A DNA stretch of 64,000 nucleotides from Microvirga sp. (lineage in GTDB: Bacteria; Pseudomonadota; Alphaproteobacteria; Rhizobiales; Beijerinckiaceae): positions 124,001 through 188,000 of the forward strand of contig NZ_JACXAB010000008.1 of NCBI RefSeq assembly GCF_014699075.1, given 5' to 3'. The notes below the pieces were generated by a model that was not told the DNA's origin, ran no database searches, and was given only the letters and a program-made list of their open reading frames with translations. The translations under genes and the position numbers were made by a program. Below are positions 9,268 to 18,803 of this stretch, one piece after another. Every line of letters begins with the position of its first letter. Within the stretch, counting starts at the first letter, position 1.

Positions 9268-11061
9268 ATGTTTACGACACGGCCCGAGATCCTCGGCACC
9301 TTCGGCATCGTCACCTCGACCCATTGGCTGGCTTCCGCTGCCGGCATGGCGATGCTGGAAAAGGGCGGCAACTCCTTCGACGCCTGCGTCGCCTCCGCCT
9401 TCGTGCTGCAGGTGGTCGAACCGCATCTGGTCGGCCCGTCCGGCGAGGTGCCGGCCGTGTTCTACTCCGCCAAGACCAAGAAGGTCGAAGTGCTCTGCGG
9501 CCAAGGGACGGCGCCGAACGGCGCCACCATCGAGCATTACAAGCGCGAGGGCCTCAAGCTGATCCCCGGCAACGGCATGCTCGCCACCGTCGTGCCCGGC
9601 GCCTTCGACGCCTGGATGCTGCTGCTGCGCGATCATGGTCTTCTCTCGCTCCGGGAGGTGCTGGAGCCCGCCATCTATTATGCCGAGCAGGGACACCCGC
9701 TGCTGCCGCGCGTGGCCGACACCATCAAAGGCCTGAAGGAGTTCTTCGAGACTGAGTGGCCAACCTCGGCTGCCGTGTTCCTGCCGGGCGGTGAGGTTCC
9801 GAAACCCCGTCAGCTGTTCCGCAACCCGCAGCTCGCCGATACCTGGAAGCGCATTGTCCGCGAAGCGGAAGCCAAGGGAGGCGACCGCGAGGCGCAGATC
9901 GAAGGGGCACGCAGCGCCTTCTACAAGGGCTTCGTGGCCGAGGCCATCGATGCTTTCACGCGTAAGACGGAGGTCATGGACCAGAGCGGCTCACGCCATC
10001 GCGGCGTGCTCACCGCCGACGACATGGCCAAGTGGCAGGCGTCCTACGATGCGCCCCAGACCTACGAGTACCACAACTTCCGGGTCAACAAGATCAGGCC
10101 CTGGGGCCAAGGCCCCGTCTTCCTGCAGACGCTGGCGCTGCTGAAAGGCTTCGATCTGGCTGCCATGGGCCCGACCAGCGGACAATTCGTCCATACGGTG
10201 ACTGAGGCCATGAAGCTCGCCTTCGCCGACCGCGAGGCCTATTATGGCGATCCTGATTTCATCGATGTGCCGATCCAGGCGCTGCTGTCGGATGCCTATA
10301 ATGACCAACGCCGCAAGCTGATCACCGACAAGGCCTCTCTGGAGTTGCATCCTGGCCGCGTCGAAGGTTACGAAGCCCAGGTCGATCGCACCCTGAAGGC
10401 GTTGCGCGAACTCTCGACCACCGACAAGAAGGTTTCGGGCGGTGAGCCGACGCTGGCATCCATGCGCTCGGCCCGTCGCGGCGACACGGTGCATATCGAC
10501 GTAGTCGACCGTTTCGGCAACATGATCGCCGCCATGCCCTCCGGCGGCTGGCTGCAATCCTCGCCCGTCATTCCGGAACTCGGCTTCATGCTCAACTCCC
10601 GTGCCCAGATGTTCTGGCTGGAAGAGAACTTGCCCGCGAGCCTCGCGCCGGGCAAGCGCCCGCGCACGACCCTCACGCCAACCCTCGCGGAGAAGGACGG
10701 CGAACCCTACATGGTGTTCGGCTCCCCCGGCGGCGACCAGCAGGAGCAGTGGCAGATGCTCCTCTTCCTGCGCCATGCCCATCATGGGCTGAACCTGCAG
10801 GAAGCCATCGACCTGCCGATGTCGCACACGGCGCATTTCCCGTCATCCTTCTACCCGCGCGAGCAGAAGCCTGGTCACCTCATGGCCGAGGAGACCTATG
10901 GCCCAGAGGTTCTGGACGATCTCCGCTCCCGCGGTCACGAGGTGGAGGTGGCGCCTGCCTGGACGGTCGGACGCCTCGTGGCAGCGAGCCGCGACAAGGA
11001 CGGCCTGCTGCACGGTGCCGCCACGCCGCGCCTCATGCAGGCCTATGCGGTCGGACGCTAA
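9268..11061 (+). CDS. Gamma-glutamyltransferase family protein (Ntn hydrolase)
   Basis: 597 residues, normal GGT length. GGT enzymes cleave themselves and use the new N-terminal Thr to hydrolyse or transfer gamma-glutamyl groups, for example from glutathione. The candidate nucleophile is Thr407 in RRGDTVHIDVVD, preceded by the expected linker. MAMLEKGGNSFDACVA near the N-terminus is the usual GGT start, and the C-terminal PRTTLTPTLA and FGSPGGDQQ motifs are present. No signal peptide is seen, so it probably acts in the cytoplasm on imported substrate. It lies 25 bp after the permease, in the same operon. Confidence 0.9.
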   Translation: MFTTRPEILGTFGIVTSTHWLASAAGMAMLEKGGNSFDACVASAFVLQVVEPHLVGPSGEVPAVFYSAKTKKVEVLCGQGTAPNGATIEHYKREGLKLIPGNGMLATVVPGAFDAWMLLLRDHGLLSLREVLEPAIYYAEQGHPLLPRVADTIKGLKEFFETEWPTSAAVFLPGGEVPKPRQLFRNPQLADTWKRIVREAEAKGGDREAQIEGARSAFYKGFVAEAIDAFTRKTEVMDQSGSRHRGVLTADDMAKWQASYDAPQTYEYHNFRVNKIRPWGQGPVFLQTLALLKGFDLAAMGPTSGQFVHTVTEAMKLAFADREAYYGDPDFIDVPIQALLSDAYNDQRRKLITDKASLELHPGRVEGYEAQVDRTLKALRELSTTDKKVSGGEPTLASMRSARRGDTVHIDVVDRFGNMIAAMPSGGWLQSSPVIPELGFMLNSRAQMFWLEENLPASLAPGKRPRTTLTPTLAEKDGEPYMVFGSPGGDQQEQWQMLLFLRHAHHGLNLQEAIDLPMSHTAHFPSSFYPREQKPGHLMAEETYGPEVLDDLRSRGHEVEVAPAWTVGRLVAASRDKDGLLHGAATPRLMQAYAVGR

Positions 11062-11073
11062 GGAGCACGGATC

Positions 11074-11796
11074 ATGACCTGGTCGATCATCGCGAAGGAT
11101 CCCGAAACCGGCTCGTTCGGAATTGCCGTGACCACCAAGTTCTTCGCCGTGGGGGCGCTGTGCCCCCATGGCGCGGCGAAGATCGGGGCTCTTGCCACGC
11201 AGGCCTTGGTCAATCCGCTCTACGCCACAGATGGCATGCGATTTCTGGCAGAAGGTCGAAGCGCCGAGGAGATCGTGGCGGTTCTCACCGCACAAGACCC
11301 GGGGCGTGAATCCCGCCAGCTTCACGTGATCGACCGGGATGGCCGCACCGCGGCCCACACGGGCCGGGAATGCGTCGACTGGTGCGGGCATCTAACGGAC
11401 GAGGGTGTGTCGGTGGCCGGCAACATGCTGGCCGGACCCTCAGTGATCGAGGCAACCCTCGATACCTACAAGAACCGGATGGACCTTCCGTTCGCCGACC
11501 GGCTTCTGGCCGCTCTCGATGCAGGACAGGCCGAGGGCGGCGACAAGCGCGGCAAGCAATCGGCTGCGCTCAAAATCTGGCGCGATGAGCCCTACCCGAT
11601 GCTCGATCTGCGTGTCGACGATCATCCCGAACCGCTGGACGAGTTGCGCCGCCTCTATGGGGTCGCCCACGAGCGCTTCCTGGCCTTCATGGATGCCATG
11701 GCGACTCGCGCGAACCCCGGTGGCGTTACGGACCGGTCCTGGATCGACCAGAAGGCGCGTGAGTACCAGGAGCGGCTTGCCAGAACTGCGTCTTAG
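11074..11796 (+). CDS. DUF1028 family protein (putative Ntn-type hydrolase)
   Basis: 240 residues with the full DUF1028 pattern: N-terminal MTWSIIAKDPETGSFGIAV, GALATQALVNPLYA, VIDRDGRTAAHTG and GVSVAGNMLAG. The family resembles Ntn hydrolases and often travels with peptide transporters and GGT. Its reaction is not established. AAGGAG precedes the ATG, and it lies 12 bp after the GGT gene. The pairing suggests it processes the same imported substrate. Confidence 0.88.
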   Translation: MTWSIIAKDPETGSFGIAVTTKFFAVGALCPHGAAKIGALATQALVNPLYATDGMRFLAEGRSAEEIVAVLTAQDPGRESRQLHVIDRDGRTAAHTGRECVDWCGHLTDEGVSVAGNMLAGPSVIEATLDTYKNRMDLPFADRLLAALDAGQAEGGDKRGKQSAALKIWRDEPYPMLDLRVDDHPEPLDELRRLYGVAHERFLAFMDAMATRANPGGVTDRSWIDQKAREYQERLARTAS

Positions 11797-11875
11797 GACG
11801 CTTCTGCAACACTCTCACTTGCCGTGGGGTCAAAAAGACCCTACGGCCGTTCTGCTTCCTAACGTGGACCTTCCG

Positions 11876-12727
11876 ATGTTCGGCATACCTCTCTTCGACT
11901 TGGCTTGGCTCGTGGTGGCGCTCCTGGCGGCTGGAGCCATCACTGGCCTGCTGGCCGGTGTGTTCGGCGTCGGTGGCGGTGCGGTTGCCGTGCCGATCCT
12001 CTACGAACTGTTCCGCATCCTGGAAGTGCCGGAGGATGTGCGCATGCCGCTCTGCGTCGGCACGTCGCTTGCTATCATCATCCCGACTTCGATTCGATCG
12101 TTCAACGCTCACAAGGCCAAAGGCGCAGTCGACATGACGATCCTGCGCGTATGGGCTGTGCCTGTGGTGCTCGGCGTGGTCATCGGCAGCGTCATTGCCC
12201 GCTACGCTCCCGCAGACCTGTTCAAGGCGGTCTTCGTGGTTGTGGCCGGCATCTCGGCCATTCGTCTGCTCTTTGGCAAGGATACCTGGCGCTTCGGTCT
12301 CGACATGCCCGCAAAGCCCATCATGGTCGCGTATGGCTGGCTCATCGGCATCCTCTCGGCCCTGATGGGCATCGGCGGCGGTCAGCTCTCCAACCTATTC
12401 ATGACCTTCTACAACCGCCCGATCCATCAGGCCGTGGCGACCTCATCGGGTCTCGGCATTCTCATCTCGATTCCCGGCGCCATCGGATACATCTATGCCG
12501 GCTGGCCGCACATGGCCGACTATCCCGACGTCGTCGCTTTCCAGCTGCCGCTGGCGCTGGGCTATGTGTCGCTCCTAGGCTTCGTGCTGTTCATCCCCAC
12601 CAGCACCTGGATGGCCCCCGTGGGTGCACGCCTCGCGCACCGTCTTTCCAAGCGCCGGCTCGAAGTGGCTTTCGGCATCTTCCTGCTGCTCGTCTGCGCC
12701 CGCTTCGCCGCAAGCCTCCTCACTTGA
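11876..12727 (+). CDS. TSUP/TauE-SafE family membrane transporter
   Basis: 283 residues from the ATG at 11876 (GTG 11864 is an alternative). It is an integral membrane protein of about eight helices with two inverted TSUP half-repeats: GLLAGVFGVGGGAVAVPIL near the N-terminus and LSALMGIGGGQLSNLF in the second half. Family members export sulfite, sulfonates or organic acids. Next to GGT and a peptide importer, a role in disposing of sulfur from glutathione-like substrates is plausible but not shown. Confidence 0.87.
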   Translation: MFGIPLFDLAWLVVALLAAGAITGLLAGVFGVGGGAVAVPILYELFRILEVPEDVRMPLCVGTSLAIIIPTSIRSFNAHKAKGAVDMTILRVWAVPVVLGVVIGSVIARYAPADLFKAVFVVVAGISAIRLLFGKDTWRFGLDMPAKPIMVAYGWLIGILSALMGIGGGQLSNLFMTFYNRPIHQAVATSSGLGILISIPGAIGYIYAGWPHMADYPDVVAFQLPLALGYVSLLGFVLFIPTSTWMAPVGARLAHRLSKRRLEVAFGIFLLLVCARFAASLLT

Positions 12728-12773
12728 GCCATGAGCAGTCTTCAATCTGTCATGCCGGATAGGAGATTGTACA

Positions 12774-13253
12774 ATGACTGAAGCGACAGCAGGCCCCCTG
12801 CACGCCTTCCTTGCCGGCGTGGGCCGGGATGGTCGCGGGCGCCTTTCTGCCGATGTGCTCGGCTTCTCCGATCAGGAACTGGAGGCCGTTCACGACTACA
12901 TTCAGTGGCTGTTTCCTCTGCCCACCCGCTCTGCGGCGCAGCCGCACTCCCCCGTTCTGACGCCGGTCGAGATCGATGTGATCAGAGCCGACCCGCGTGC
13001 TGTCGAGACCCTTAAGACGGCAACTCAGCGTATGCTTCGTTTCTACCGCAAGACGCGTTGGTGGATGACCTCGCACGATCACAATCACCTACGGATCACG
13101 CGAATTCTGCACAGTCTGCGGCTGCTCGTCGGCCCTGATGAGGCCAAGGCCTTCTATGATGCAATTCTCACATTGAACGAGGCGGCTGGAGCCCCCGTTA
13201 ACACCCGCAGCCTGCATTATTGGGCAGAGGCTGCGGGCTGTGGCGGCTCTTGA
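12774..13253 (+). CDS. Opioid growth factor receptor (OGFr)-like conserved domain protein
   Basis: 159 residues. The segment LEAVHDYIQWLFPLPTRS, followed by a helical RMLRFYRKTRWW block and HNHLRITRILHSLRLL, matches the OGFr N-terminal domain. That domain was first known from animals and is scattered in bacteria. The protein is only this domain, with no signal peptide or membrane segment. AGGAG lies ten bases upstream of the ATG. It follows the transporter by 46 bp on the same strand and may be the last operon member. No biochemical role is known for the bacterial form. Confidence 0.82.
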   Translation: MTEATAGPLHAFLAGVGRDGRGRLSADVLGFSDQELEAVHDYIQWLFPLPTRSAAQPHSPVLTPVEIDVIRADPRAVETLKTATQRMLRFYRKTRWWMTSHDHNHLRITRILHSLRLLVGPDEAKAFYDAILTLNEAAGAPVNTRSLHYWAEAAGCGGS

Positions 13254-13266
13254 GCGGCGGATTGCC

Positions 13267-14790
13267 TTAAGAAGCGTACTTATTCCGCAGATAGGCGAGA
13301 TACGGTTCCGGATCGAGACGGCGGCCGGTTTCGCGCTCCAACAGCTCGTCGCGCATGAAGCGGCGCCCGTGCTGCCAGATCCTGGTGCGGAGTTCCTCAG
13401 CAAGAACACTGTAACCACCCGCCTCGATGGATGCATCGAGAGACCTGTTCTGCTTGCGCAGGGTCTCCATCACCTGGGCACCCATGACATTGCCGATGGT
13501 GTAGGTCGGGAACGAGCCGATATAGCCGGTCGACCAGTGGACGTCCTGCAGCACGCCCTTGGCATCGTTCGGCACCGTCAGATCCAGATCGCGCTTGATA
13601 GCGGCGTTCCAGGCTCCCGGGAGATCGGAGACCGGGAGTGATCCGTCCATCAGCGCACACTCGATATCGACACGCAGCATGATGTGAAAATCGTAAGTCA
13701 GCTCATCCGCCTCGACGCGGATGAAGCCCGGCTCCACACGCGTGACGGCGCGATAGAACTCCTCGGCGCTCACATCACCGAGTTGCTCCGGGAAGTGCCG
13801 CTGCAGATCCGGGAAGTGCCGCTCCCAGAACGTGCGGCTGCGGACGATGTGGTTCTCCCACAGGCGGGATTGGGACTCGTGAGCCCCGAAGCTGGTGCCG
13901 CCGACTGCATAAAGCCCCACGAGGTCCGTCGCCAGGGTTGTGCGGGTATAGGCCGGATCGACCCCCTGCTCATAGAGCCCGTGACCGACCTCATGTGCCG
14001 TGCCGAACATGGAGGCGGGGAGATAATTGCGGTTGTAGCGGGTGGTGATCCGCACGTCGTTGCGGGTGAACGAGACCTCGAAGGGATGTACCGTGGTGTC
14101 GAGACGCCCGCGTCGGAGATCGTAACCAAGCTTCTCGGCGAGGCTCAGGCCGAAGGCCCGCTGTCCTTCCTCGGGAAAGTCGCGGAACAGGAAATCGGAT
14201 CTCGGCTGCGGCCGAGAGCGGGCTGCATCGAGGATCGGCAGCAATCCTTCACGCAGCTTCGAGAAAAGCGCCTTGAGGGTCGCTGCCGTTTCGCCGGGCT
14301 CGTAGATCGACACCATGGCGTCATAAGGATGCTCGGACCAGCCGATGCAATCGGCATAGGCACGCGACAGTTCGACGGTCTTGGCGAGATGAGGCTCGTA
14401 GATCGAGAACTCGCTCTTCGACCGCGCCTCGATCCAGGCCGATTGCGCGACGGTGCGAAGAGCCGCCCGTTCCTGGATCAAGGATGCCGGAACCCTGCGA
14501 TGATGTTCGACCGCGTGGCGCGTCTGCTCGACCATGCGCCGCTCGGCCGCGTCCGCCGGCATTCCTTCGAGAGCCCGCTCAGCCTCCTCAAGCGCCCTTT
14601 CGGTTTCGGATGCGAGAAGAAGGTCGCGTGCAATGCGGGTCAGGGTCGCGATCTGATGGCCGCGGGTTTCCGCGCCGCCAGCCGGCATCATCGTCCGCGA
14701 GTCCCATGTCAGCAGGGAGGTGGCGTTCAGCACGTCGTTGACGGCGGCGATGCGCTCCTGGAGCGCCGCAAAGGAGGCTTGCTGGTTCAT
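13267..14790 (-). CDS. Carboxypeptidase Taq family metallopeptidase (M32)
   Basis: 507 residues from the ATG at 14790, the usual M32 size. An upstream in-frame start (14928) would run into the neighbour. The zinc motif is HEVGHGLYEQG (His266-Glu267-x-x-His270), and the family-typical ASEFLLTWD-like start appears here as NATSLLTWDSRTMMP. DIHWSxGxIGxFPTY appears here as VHWSTGYIGSFPTYT. It removes single residues from peptide C-termini in the cytoplasm. It sits 15 bp after the second importer operon and is probably its last gene. Confidence 0.92.
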   Translation of the reverse strand: MNQQASFAALQERIAAVNDVLNATSLLTWDSRTMMPAGGAETRGHQIATLTRIARDLLLASETERALEEAERALEGMPADAAERRMVEQTRHAVEHHRRVPASLIQERAALRTVAQSAWIEARSKSEFSIYEPHLAKTVELSRAYADCIGWSEHPYDAMVSIYEPGETAATLKALFSKLREGLLPILDAARSRPQPRSDFLFRDFPEEGQRAFGLSLAEKLGYDLRRGRLDTTVHPFEVSFTRNDVRITTRYNRNYLPASMFGTAHEVGHGLYEQGVDPAYTRTTLATDLVGLYAVGGTSFGAHESQSRLWENHIVRSRTFWERHFPDLQRHFPEQLGDVSAEEFYRAVTRVEPGFIRVEADELTYDFHIMLRVDIECALMDGSLPVSDLPGAWNAAIKRDLDLTVPNDAKGVLQDVHWSTGYIGSFPTYTIGNVMGAQVMETLRKQNRSLDASIEAGGYSVLAEELRTRIWQHGRRFMRDELLERETGRRLDPEPYLAYLRNKYAS

Positions 14791-14804
14791 TTCGCTCTCT
14801 GATG

Positions 14805-15809
14805 TTAGTCCGTGCCGCCGGTGTTGAGATGACAGGCGGAGAAGCGGCCCGGTCCGATGGCGGCCAGTGGCGGAGCCTCCCGCTTGCAGCGTGGACCGGC
14901 GAAGGGGCAGCGGGGGTGGAAGTGGCATCCGCTCGGCGGATTGAGTGGGGATGGAATTTCGCCCGCGATGGGACGGAAGTTCTTCCGGCCAACGCCCACC
15001 CTGGGAACGCTCTCGAACAGGGCTCGGGTGTAGGGGTGGTTCGGCTGAGCATAAAGCTCAGTCGTGGGAGCCAATTCGACGATGCGGCCGAGATACATGA
15101 TCGCGACCCGATCGGAGACGTGGCGCACCACGCCGAGATCATGGCTGATGAAGATGCCCGTCAAATCGAGATCCCGGCGAAGATCCATGAACAGATTGAG
15201 CACCTGAGCCTGGATCGAAACGTCCAGAGAGGCCACCGGCTCGTCGAGCACCAGGAGATCCGGCTTCATGGCGAGCGCACGCGCAATGGCAATGCGCTGC
15301 CGCTGACCGCCGGAGAACTGGTGCGGAAAACGACGGCGATAGCTCGGGTCGAGACCGACGCGCCCGAGCATGTCGGCCACGTAGGAATCCGCTTCGCGGC
15401 CTTTGACGATGTTATGGGCGACGGGCCCCTCGGCCACCGTGTCGCCGATCCGGATACGCGGGTTGAGGCTCGCAAAGGGATCCTGGTGGATCATCTGAAC
15501 GCGGGTCGTCAGCTTCTGCGTGCGCCGCCCCTGCTCTTTGGCCACGGGCGCATTGCCGAACAGAATCTTGCCGTCGCTCGGCGTATAGATTCCGGCGATC
15601 ATCCGCCCGAGCGTCGACTTCCCGCAGCCGGATTCACCGACAAGGCCCACAACTTCGCCTTTGTCAACACTGAGGCTGACATCCGTCACCGCACGCACAA
15701 TCTCGGTCGACCGGCCTGCGCCGAGAAGACCGGCGATCCGCTCCCCGATATTGGGGTGCTTTACGAAGCGCTTCGATACGTGGTCGATGTCAAGGAGAGC
15801 GGCTGGCAT
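14805..15809 (-). CDS. Peptide ABC transporter ATP-binding protein (OppF/DppF type), second importer
   Basis: 334 residues from the ATG at 15809, chosen because [15 protein letters not shown] is the normal start of the domain. It overlaps the preceding gene by 49 nt. Walker [14 protein letters not shown], signature [15 protein letters not shown], Walker [13 protein letters not shown], and the C-terminal oligopeptide extension [15 protein letters not shown] are present. It is the partner of the ATPase encoded just upstream. Confidence 0.92.
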   Translation of the reverse strand: MPAALLDIDHVSKRFVKHPNIGERIAGLLGAGRSTEIVRAVTDVSLSVDKGEVVGLVGESGCGKSTLGRMIAGIYTPSDGKILFGNAPVAKEQGRRTQKLTTRVQMIHQDPFASLNPRIRIGDTVAEGPVAHNIVKGREADSYVADMLGRVGLDPSYRRRFPHQFSGGQRQRIAIARALAMKPDLLVLDEPVASLDVSIQAQVLNLFMDLRRDLDLTGIFISHDLGVVRHVSDRVAIMYLGRIVELAPTTELYAQPNHPYTRALFESVPRVGVGRKNFRPIAGEIPSPLNPPSGCHFHPRCPFAGPRCKREAPPLAAIGPGRFSACHLNTGGTD

Positions 15810-16780
15810 GAAATGGGCTCGATCGGGTAATGACAGAGGGCGGTGCGTCCGTCCTCGAAATGCTGGACAGGCGGAGTTGTGGTGCAGGCAGGCCCTGCCT
15901 TGGCGCATCGAGGCGCGAAGGCGCACCCTTGCGGGAGATTGGCAAGCGACGGCGTCGACCCAGGAACCTGCGGCAGCTTTGTGCCGGGCTCGTGCTCAGC
16001 CGGAACGGAGGCCAGAAGCCCTGCCGTGTAGGGATGACGCGGCGATGCGATAACGGCGTCCGCCGGACCGCTCTCCACCACACGTCCCGCGTACATGACG
16101 CAGATATCATCGGCGAGGCTCGAGACGACGGCGAGATCGTGGGTGACCCAGACGAAAGCGGTGCCGGTCTCGTCCGCCAAGCGGCGAACCTCGGCGAGAA
16201 TCTGGCCCTGGATCGAGACATCGAGCGCCGTCGTCGGCTCATCGGCGATGATGACGGCCGGGCTGTGCAGGAGCGCAATCGCAATCGCCACGCGCTGCCG
16301 CATGCCACCTGAGAGTTGATGCGGATAAGCCTCAAGACGCTCATCCGGGCTTGGAATTCCGACCTTGGCCAAAGCATCGCGTGCCTTCGCGCGGGCAGCC
16401 TTGCGAGAAACCCTGGCGTGCGCCCGCACGGCCGCGATCATCTGCGTCCCGATCTTGAGAACCGGATTCAGCGTCATCATCGGGTCTTGGAAGACCATGG
16501 CGATCTGAGCGCCACGGACCTGACGCATGGCATCGCCTTTGAGACGGGTGATGTCCTTGCCGTTCAGGAGGACCTCGCCGCCTGCGATCTTGCCGGGCGG
16601 CTCGATCAAGCCGAGGATCGAATAGCCCGTGACGCTCTTGCCGGAACCGGATTCGCCGACAAGTCCCAGGATGCGGCCACGGCCGACCTCGAAGCTGACG
16701 CCATCGACCGCCTTCAGAACGCCGGCCCGCGTCTGGAACTGTGTCTGGAGATTATTGATGCGAAGAACAGTATCGCTCAT
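15761..16780 (-). CDS. Peptide ABC transporter ATP-binding protein (OppD/DppD type), second importer
   Basis: 339 residues. Walker [12 protein letters not shown], signature [15 protein letters not shown] and Walker [13 protein letters not shown] are present, with the Cys-rich C-terminal segment [12 protein letters not shown]. The start overlaps the permease stop by 4 nt, and the C-terminus overlaps the OppF-like gene by 49 nt, which suggests translational coupling. Confidence 0.92.
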   Translation of the reverse strand: MSDTVLRINNLQTQFQTRAGVLKAVDGVSFEVGRGRILGLVGESGSGKSVTGYSILGLIEPPGKIAGGEVLLNGKDITRLKGDAMRQVRGAQIAMVFQDPMMTLNPVLKIGTQMIAAVRAHARVSRKAARAKARDALAKVGIPSPDERLEAYPHQLSGGMRQRVAIAIALLHSPAVIIADEPTTALDVSIQGQILAEVRRLADETGTAFVWVTHDLAVVSSLADDICVMYAGRVVESGPADAVIASPRHPYTAGLLASVPAEHEPGTKLPQVPGSTPSLANLPQGCAFAPRCAKAGPACTTTPPVQHFEDGRTALCHYPIEPISCQPLSLTSTTYRSAS

Positions 16781-17688
16781 CGGCTGTTCCTCGGGTTCAG
16801 AACGCTGCGGACCTGGTCGCCTACGAGGTTGATGGCAACGACCGTCAGCATCAAGGCGATGCCCGGGTAGATCGAGATCCAGTAACGGCCCGACAGCAAA
16901 AACTGGAAGCCATTGGAGATCAGGGAGCCCAGAGAAGGCTGGGTGATCGGCAGGCCAAGGCCCAGGAAGGACAGTGTCGCTTCGAGTGCAATCGAATTCG
17001 CCACCTGCACGGTCGCCACGACGATCAGGGGCGGCAGCGCGTTGGGAAGCAGATGGCGGAACAGCACGTGGCGCGCCGGAAGTGGCGTTGAAAGCGCAGC
17101 CTCGATGTAGTCCTTGCGCCGCTCGGCGCTCGCCGCACCGTGGGTGGTGCGGGCAAAGTAGGCATATTGCGCAGCGACCAGAGCGGCAACGAGCTGCATG
17201 AGTCCCTGCCCGAGCAATGCAACCAGGACCAGCGCCAGAAGAATTGCCGGAAGAGAGAGCTGAAGGTCGATGACACGCATGATGAGAGCCTCGACGCGGC
17301 CGCCATAATAGGCTGCGATGAGGCCCACTGTGGTGCCGAGGATCAGAGCCAGGGTGCCGGCCATGACGCCAACGATCAGGCTCGTGCGCAATCCGTAGAG
17401 AATGGCAGAGAAGATGTCGCGGCCGGCGGCATCGGTGCCGAGCCAGTGGACATAGCCGCCGGAGCCGGTCTCACCGGGCTCGAGCCGGGCGTCGAACAGG
17501 TCGAGGGCCTCCTGGTTATAGGGATCCTGCGGCGCCACGAACGGTGCCAGAACGGCCATGAGAACCACGACGACCACCACGATCAGGGCAGCAACGGCCA
17601 CAGGGCTTTGGCGGAAGTCGGACCAGAAGGTCGCGAACCGGCTCCAGGTCGTCTCGGCAGGCAGAGTAAGTGCGGGAGAACTGCTCAT
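16777..17688 (-). CDS. Peptide ABC transporter permease (DppC type), second importer
   Basis: 303 residues. A first helix of repeated valines (VAALIVVVVVVLMAVLAPF) leads into APQDPYN and LGTDAAGRDIFSAILYGLR, the DppC hallmark. The cytoplasmic coupling loop is IEAALSTPLPARHVLFRHLL, which departs from the usual EAA-G spacing (AALSTP in place of ARALG). Both ends overlap neighbours by 4 nt. Confidence 0.91.
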   Translation of the reverse strand: MSSSPALTLPAETTWSRFATFWSDFRQSPVAVAALIVVVVVVLMAVLAPFVAPQDPYNQEALDLFDARLEPGETGSGGYVHWLGTDAAGRDIFSAILYGLRTSLIVGVMAGTLALILGTTVGLIAAYYGGRVEALIMRVIDLQLSLPAILLALVLVALLGQGLMQLVAALVAAQYAYFARTTHGAASAERRKDYIEAALSTPLPARHVLFRHLLPNALPPLIVVATVQVANSIALEATLSFLGLGLPITQPSLGSLISNGFQFLLSGRYWISIYPGIALMLTVVAINLVGDQVRSVLNPRNSR

Positions 17689-18659
17689 GATGCGGCCTTT
17701 ACGCGAATGCGCGGATCGAGTTGGCCGTAAATCAGATCGACCACGAGATTGATCATGACGAAGAGGAACACCACGAGGATGAGATAGGCGACCATCACGG
17801 GACGGTCGAGCACTGTGATGGAATCGATGATCAGCTTGCCCATGCCAGGCCAGTTGAAGACCGTTTCCGTCACCACAGCAAAGGCAAGGGTCGAGCCGAG
17901 TTCAAGGCCAAAAACCGTCACAATCGGGATCGAGATGTTCTTCAGCACGTGGAGGCCGACCACCTTGCTCTCGGACAGGCCTTGAGCGCGGGCAAAGCGC
18001 ACGTAGTCGGAACTCATCACCTCGACCGTGCCTGCCCGCGTCAGGCGAATGAGGAGACCAAGCTTGAACAAGGCAAGGTTCAGCGCTGGCAGGAGGATGT
18101 GGCTCCACCCTTCCAGCGAAGTGATCGACAGGTTCATGCCGAGCACATCCGTCGTCGGCCCACGTCCACCAGAAGGGAACCAGCCGAGTTCGACGGCGAA
18201 CACCATGATCAGCAGCAGCCCGACCCAGAAGCTCGGCACGCTGAAGCCGAGGACCGAGAAGCCCATGATGGCCTTGGCGGAGAGCGAATCCGGCTTGTAG
18301 CCGGCCCACAGGCCGAGTGGGATGCCAAGGCAGGTGGCGATCAGCATCGCCGTCAGTGCGAGCTCCAGCGTCGCCGGTAACCGCGACAGGATCAGGTTGA
18401 GCACCGGCAGCCGGTAGATGAAGGACTCACCGAGATCCCCGTGGAGCATGTTGTTCATGAAAATGAAGTACTGCTCGAACAAGGGGCGATCGAAGCCGTA
18501 GCGCTGGATCAGCGCCTCGCGAAGCGCCTGATCGGATGCCGGATCGATCATCACGTCGATTGGATTGCCGATGGCATATACGCCCAGGAACACGATGATC
18601 GACATGGCGATCACGACCATGAGAGCCTGCAGGACGCGTTGAATAAGAAAACCGATCAT
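17685..18659 (-). CDS. Peptide ABC transporter permease (DppB type), second importer
   Basis: 324 residues from the ATG at 18659 (MIGFLIQRVLQALMVVIAMS, the typical first helix). An in-frame start at 18713 would add 18 unlikely residues. The EAA-type loop is FARAQGLSESKVVGLHVLKN. It forms the import channel with the DppC-like protein. It is separated from the binding-protein gene by 144 bp containing a strong hairpin, so its expression is probably lower than that of the binding protein. Confidence 0.92.
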   Translation of the reverse strand: MIGFLIQRVLQALMVVIAMSIIVFLGVYAIGNPIDVMIDPASDQALREALIQRYGFDRPLFEQYFIFMNNMLHGDLGESFIYRLPVLNLILSRLPATLELALTAMLIATCLGIPLGLWAGYKPDSLSAKAIMGFSVLGFSVPSFWVGLLLIMVFAVELGWFPSGGRGPTTDVLGMNLSITSLEGWSHILLPALNLALFKLGLLIRLTRAGTVEVMSSDYVRFARAQGLSESKVVGLHVLKNISIPIVTVFGLELGSTLAFAVVTETVFNWPGMGKLIIDSITVLDRPVMVAYLILVVFLFVMINLVVDLIYGQLDPRIRVKAAS

Positions 18660-18738
18660 GCTGTCTCGTAACTGGACTTGAACCTGGGAAGCCAGACGAT
18701 TGCCGCCCGGCACTCCACGAACGCCACCAATGAAAAAG

Positions 18739-18764
18739 CCGGAGGGAAAGCTCTTTCCCTCCGG
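18739..18764 (-). terminator. Strong intercistronic terminator/attenuator
   Basis: CCGGAGGGAAAG (18739-18750) and its exact complement (18753-18764) form a 12-bp stem. On the minus strand the hairpin is followed by CTTTTTCA, a typical rho-independent layout. It stands between the binding-protein gene and the permease genes. Confidence 0.8.
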
Positions 18765-18769
18765 AAGCG

Positions 18770-18793
18770 GTCAGCCGGATCGCTCCGGCTGAC
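18770..18793 (-). other. Second hairpin behind the binding-protein stop
   Basis: GTCAGCCGGA (18770-18779) pairs with TCCGGCTGAC (18784-18793), loop TCGC. It is the first hairpin met by transcription leaving the binding-protein gene. Without its own U-tract it more likely stabilises the mRNA 3' end next to the terminator. Confidence 0.55.
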
Positions 18794-18803
18794 AGTGTCA
18801 GGA

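Noticed and set aside
11519-11875. Longer N-terminus for the TSUP transporter
   Set aside because: The upstream extension reads through the DUF1028 gene in another frame and is not membrane-like. ATG 11876 directly precedes the first helix.
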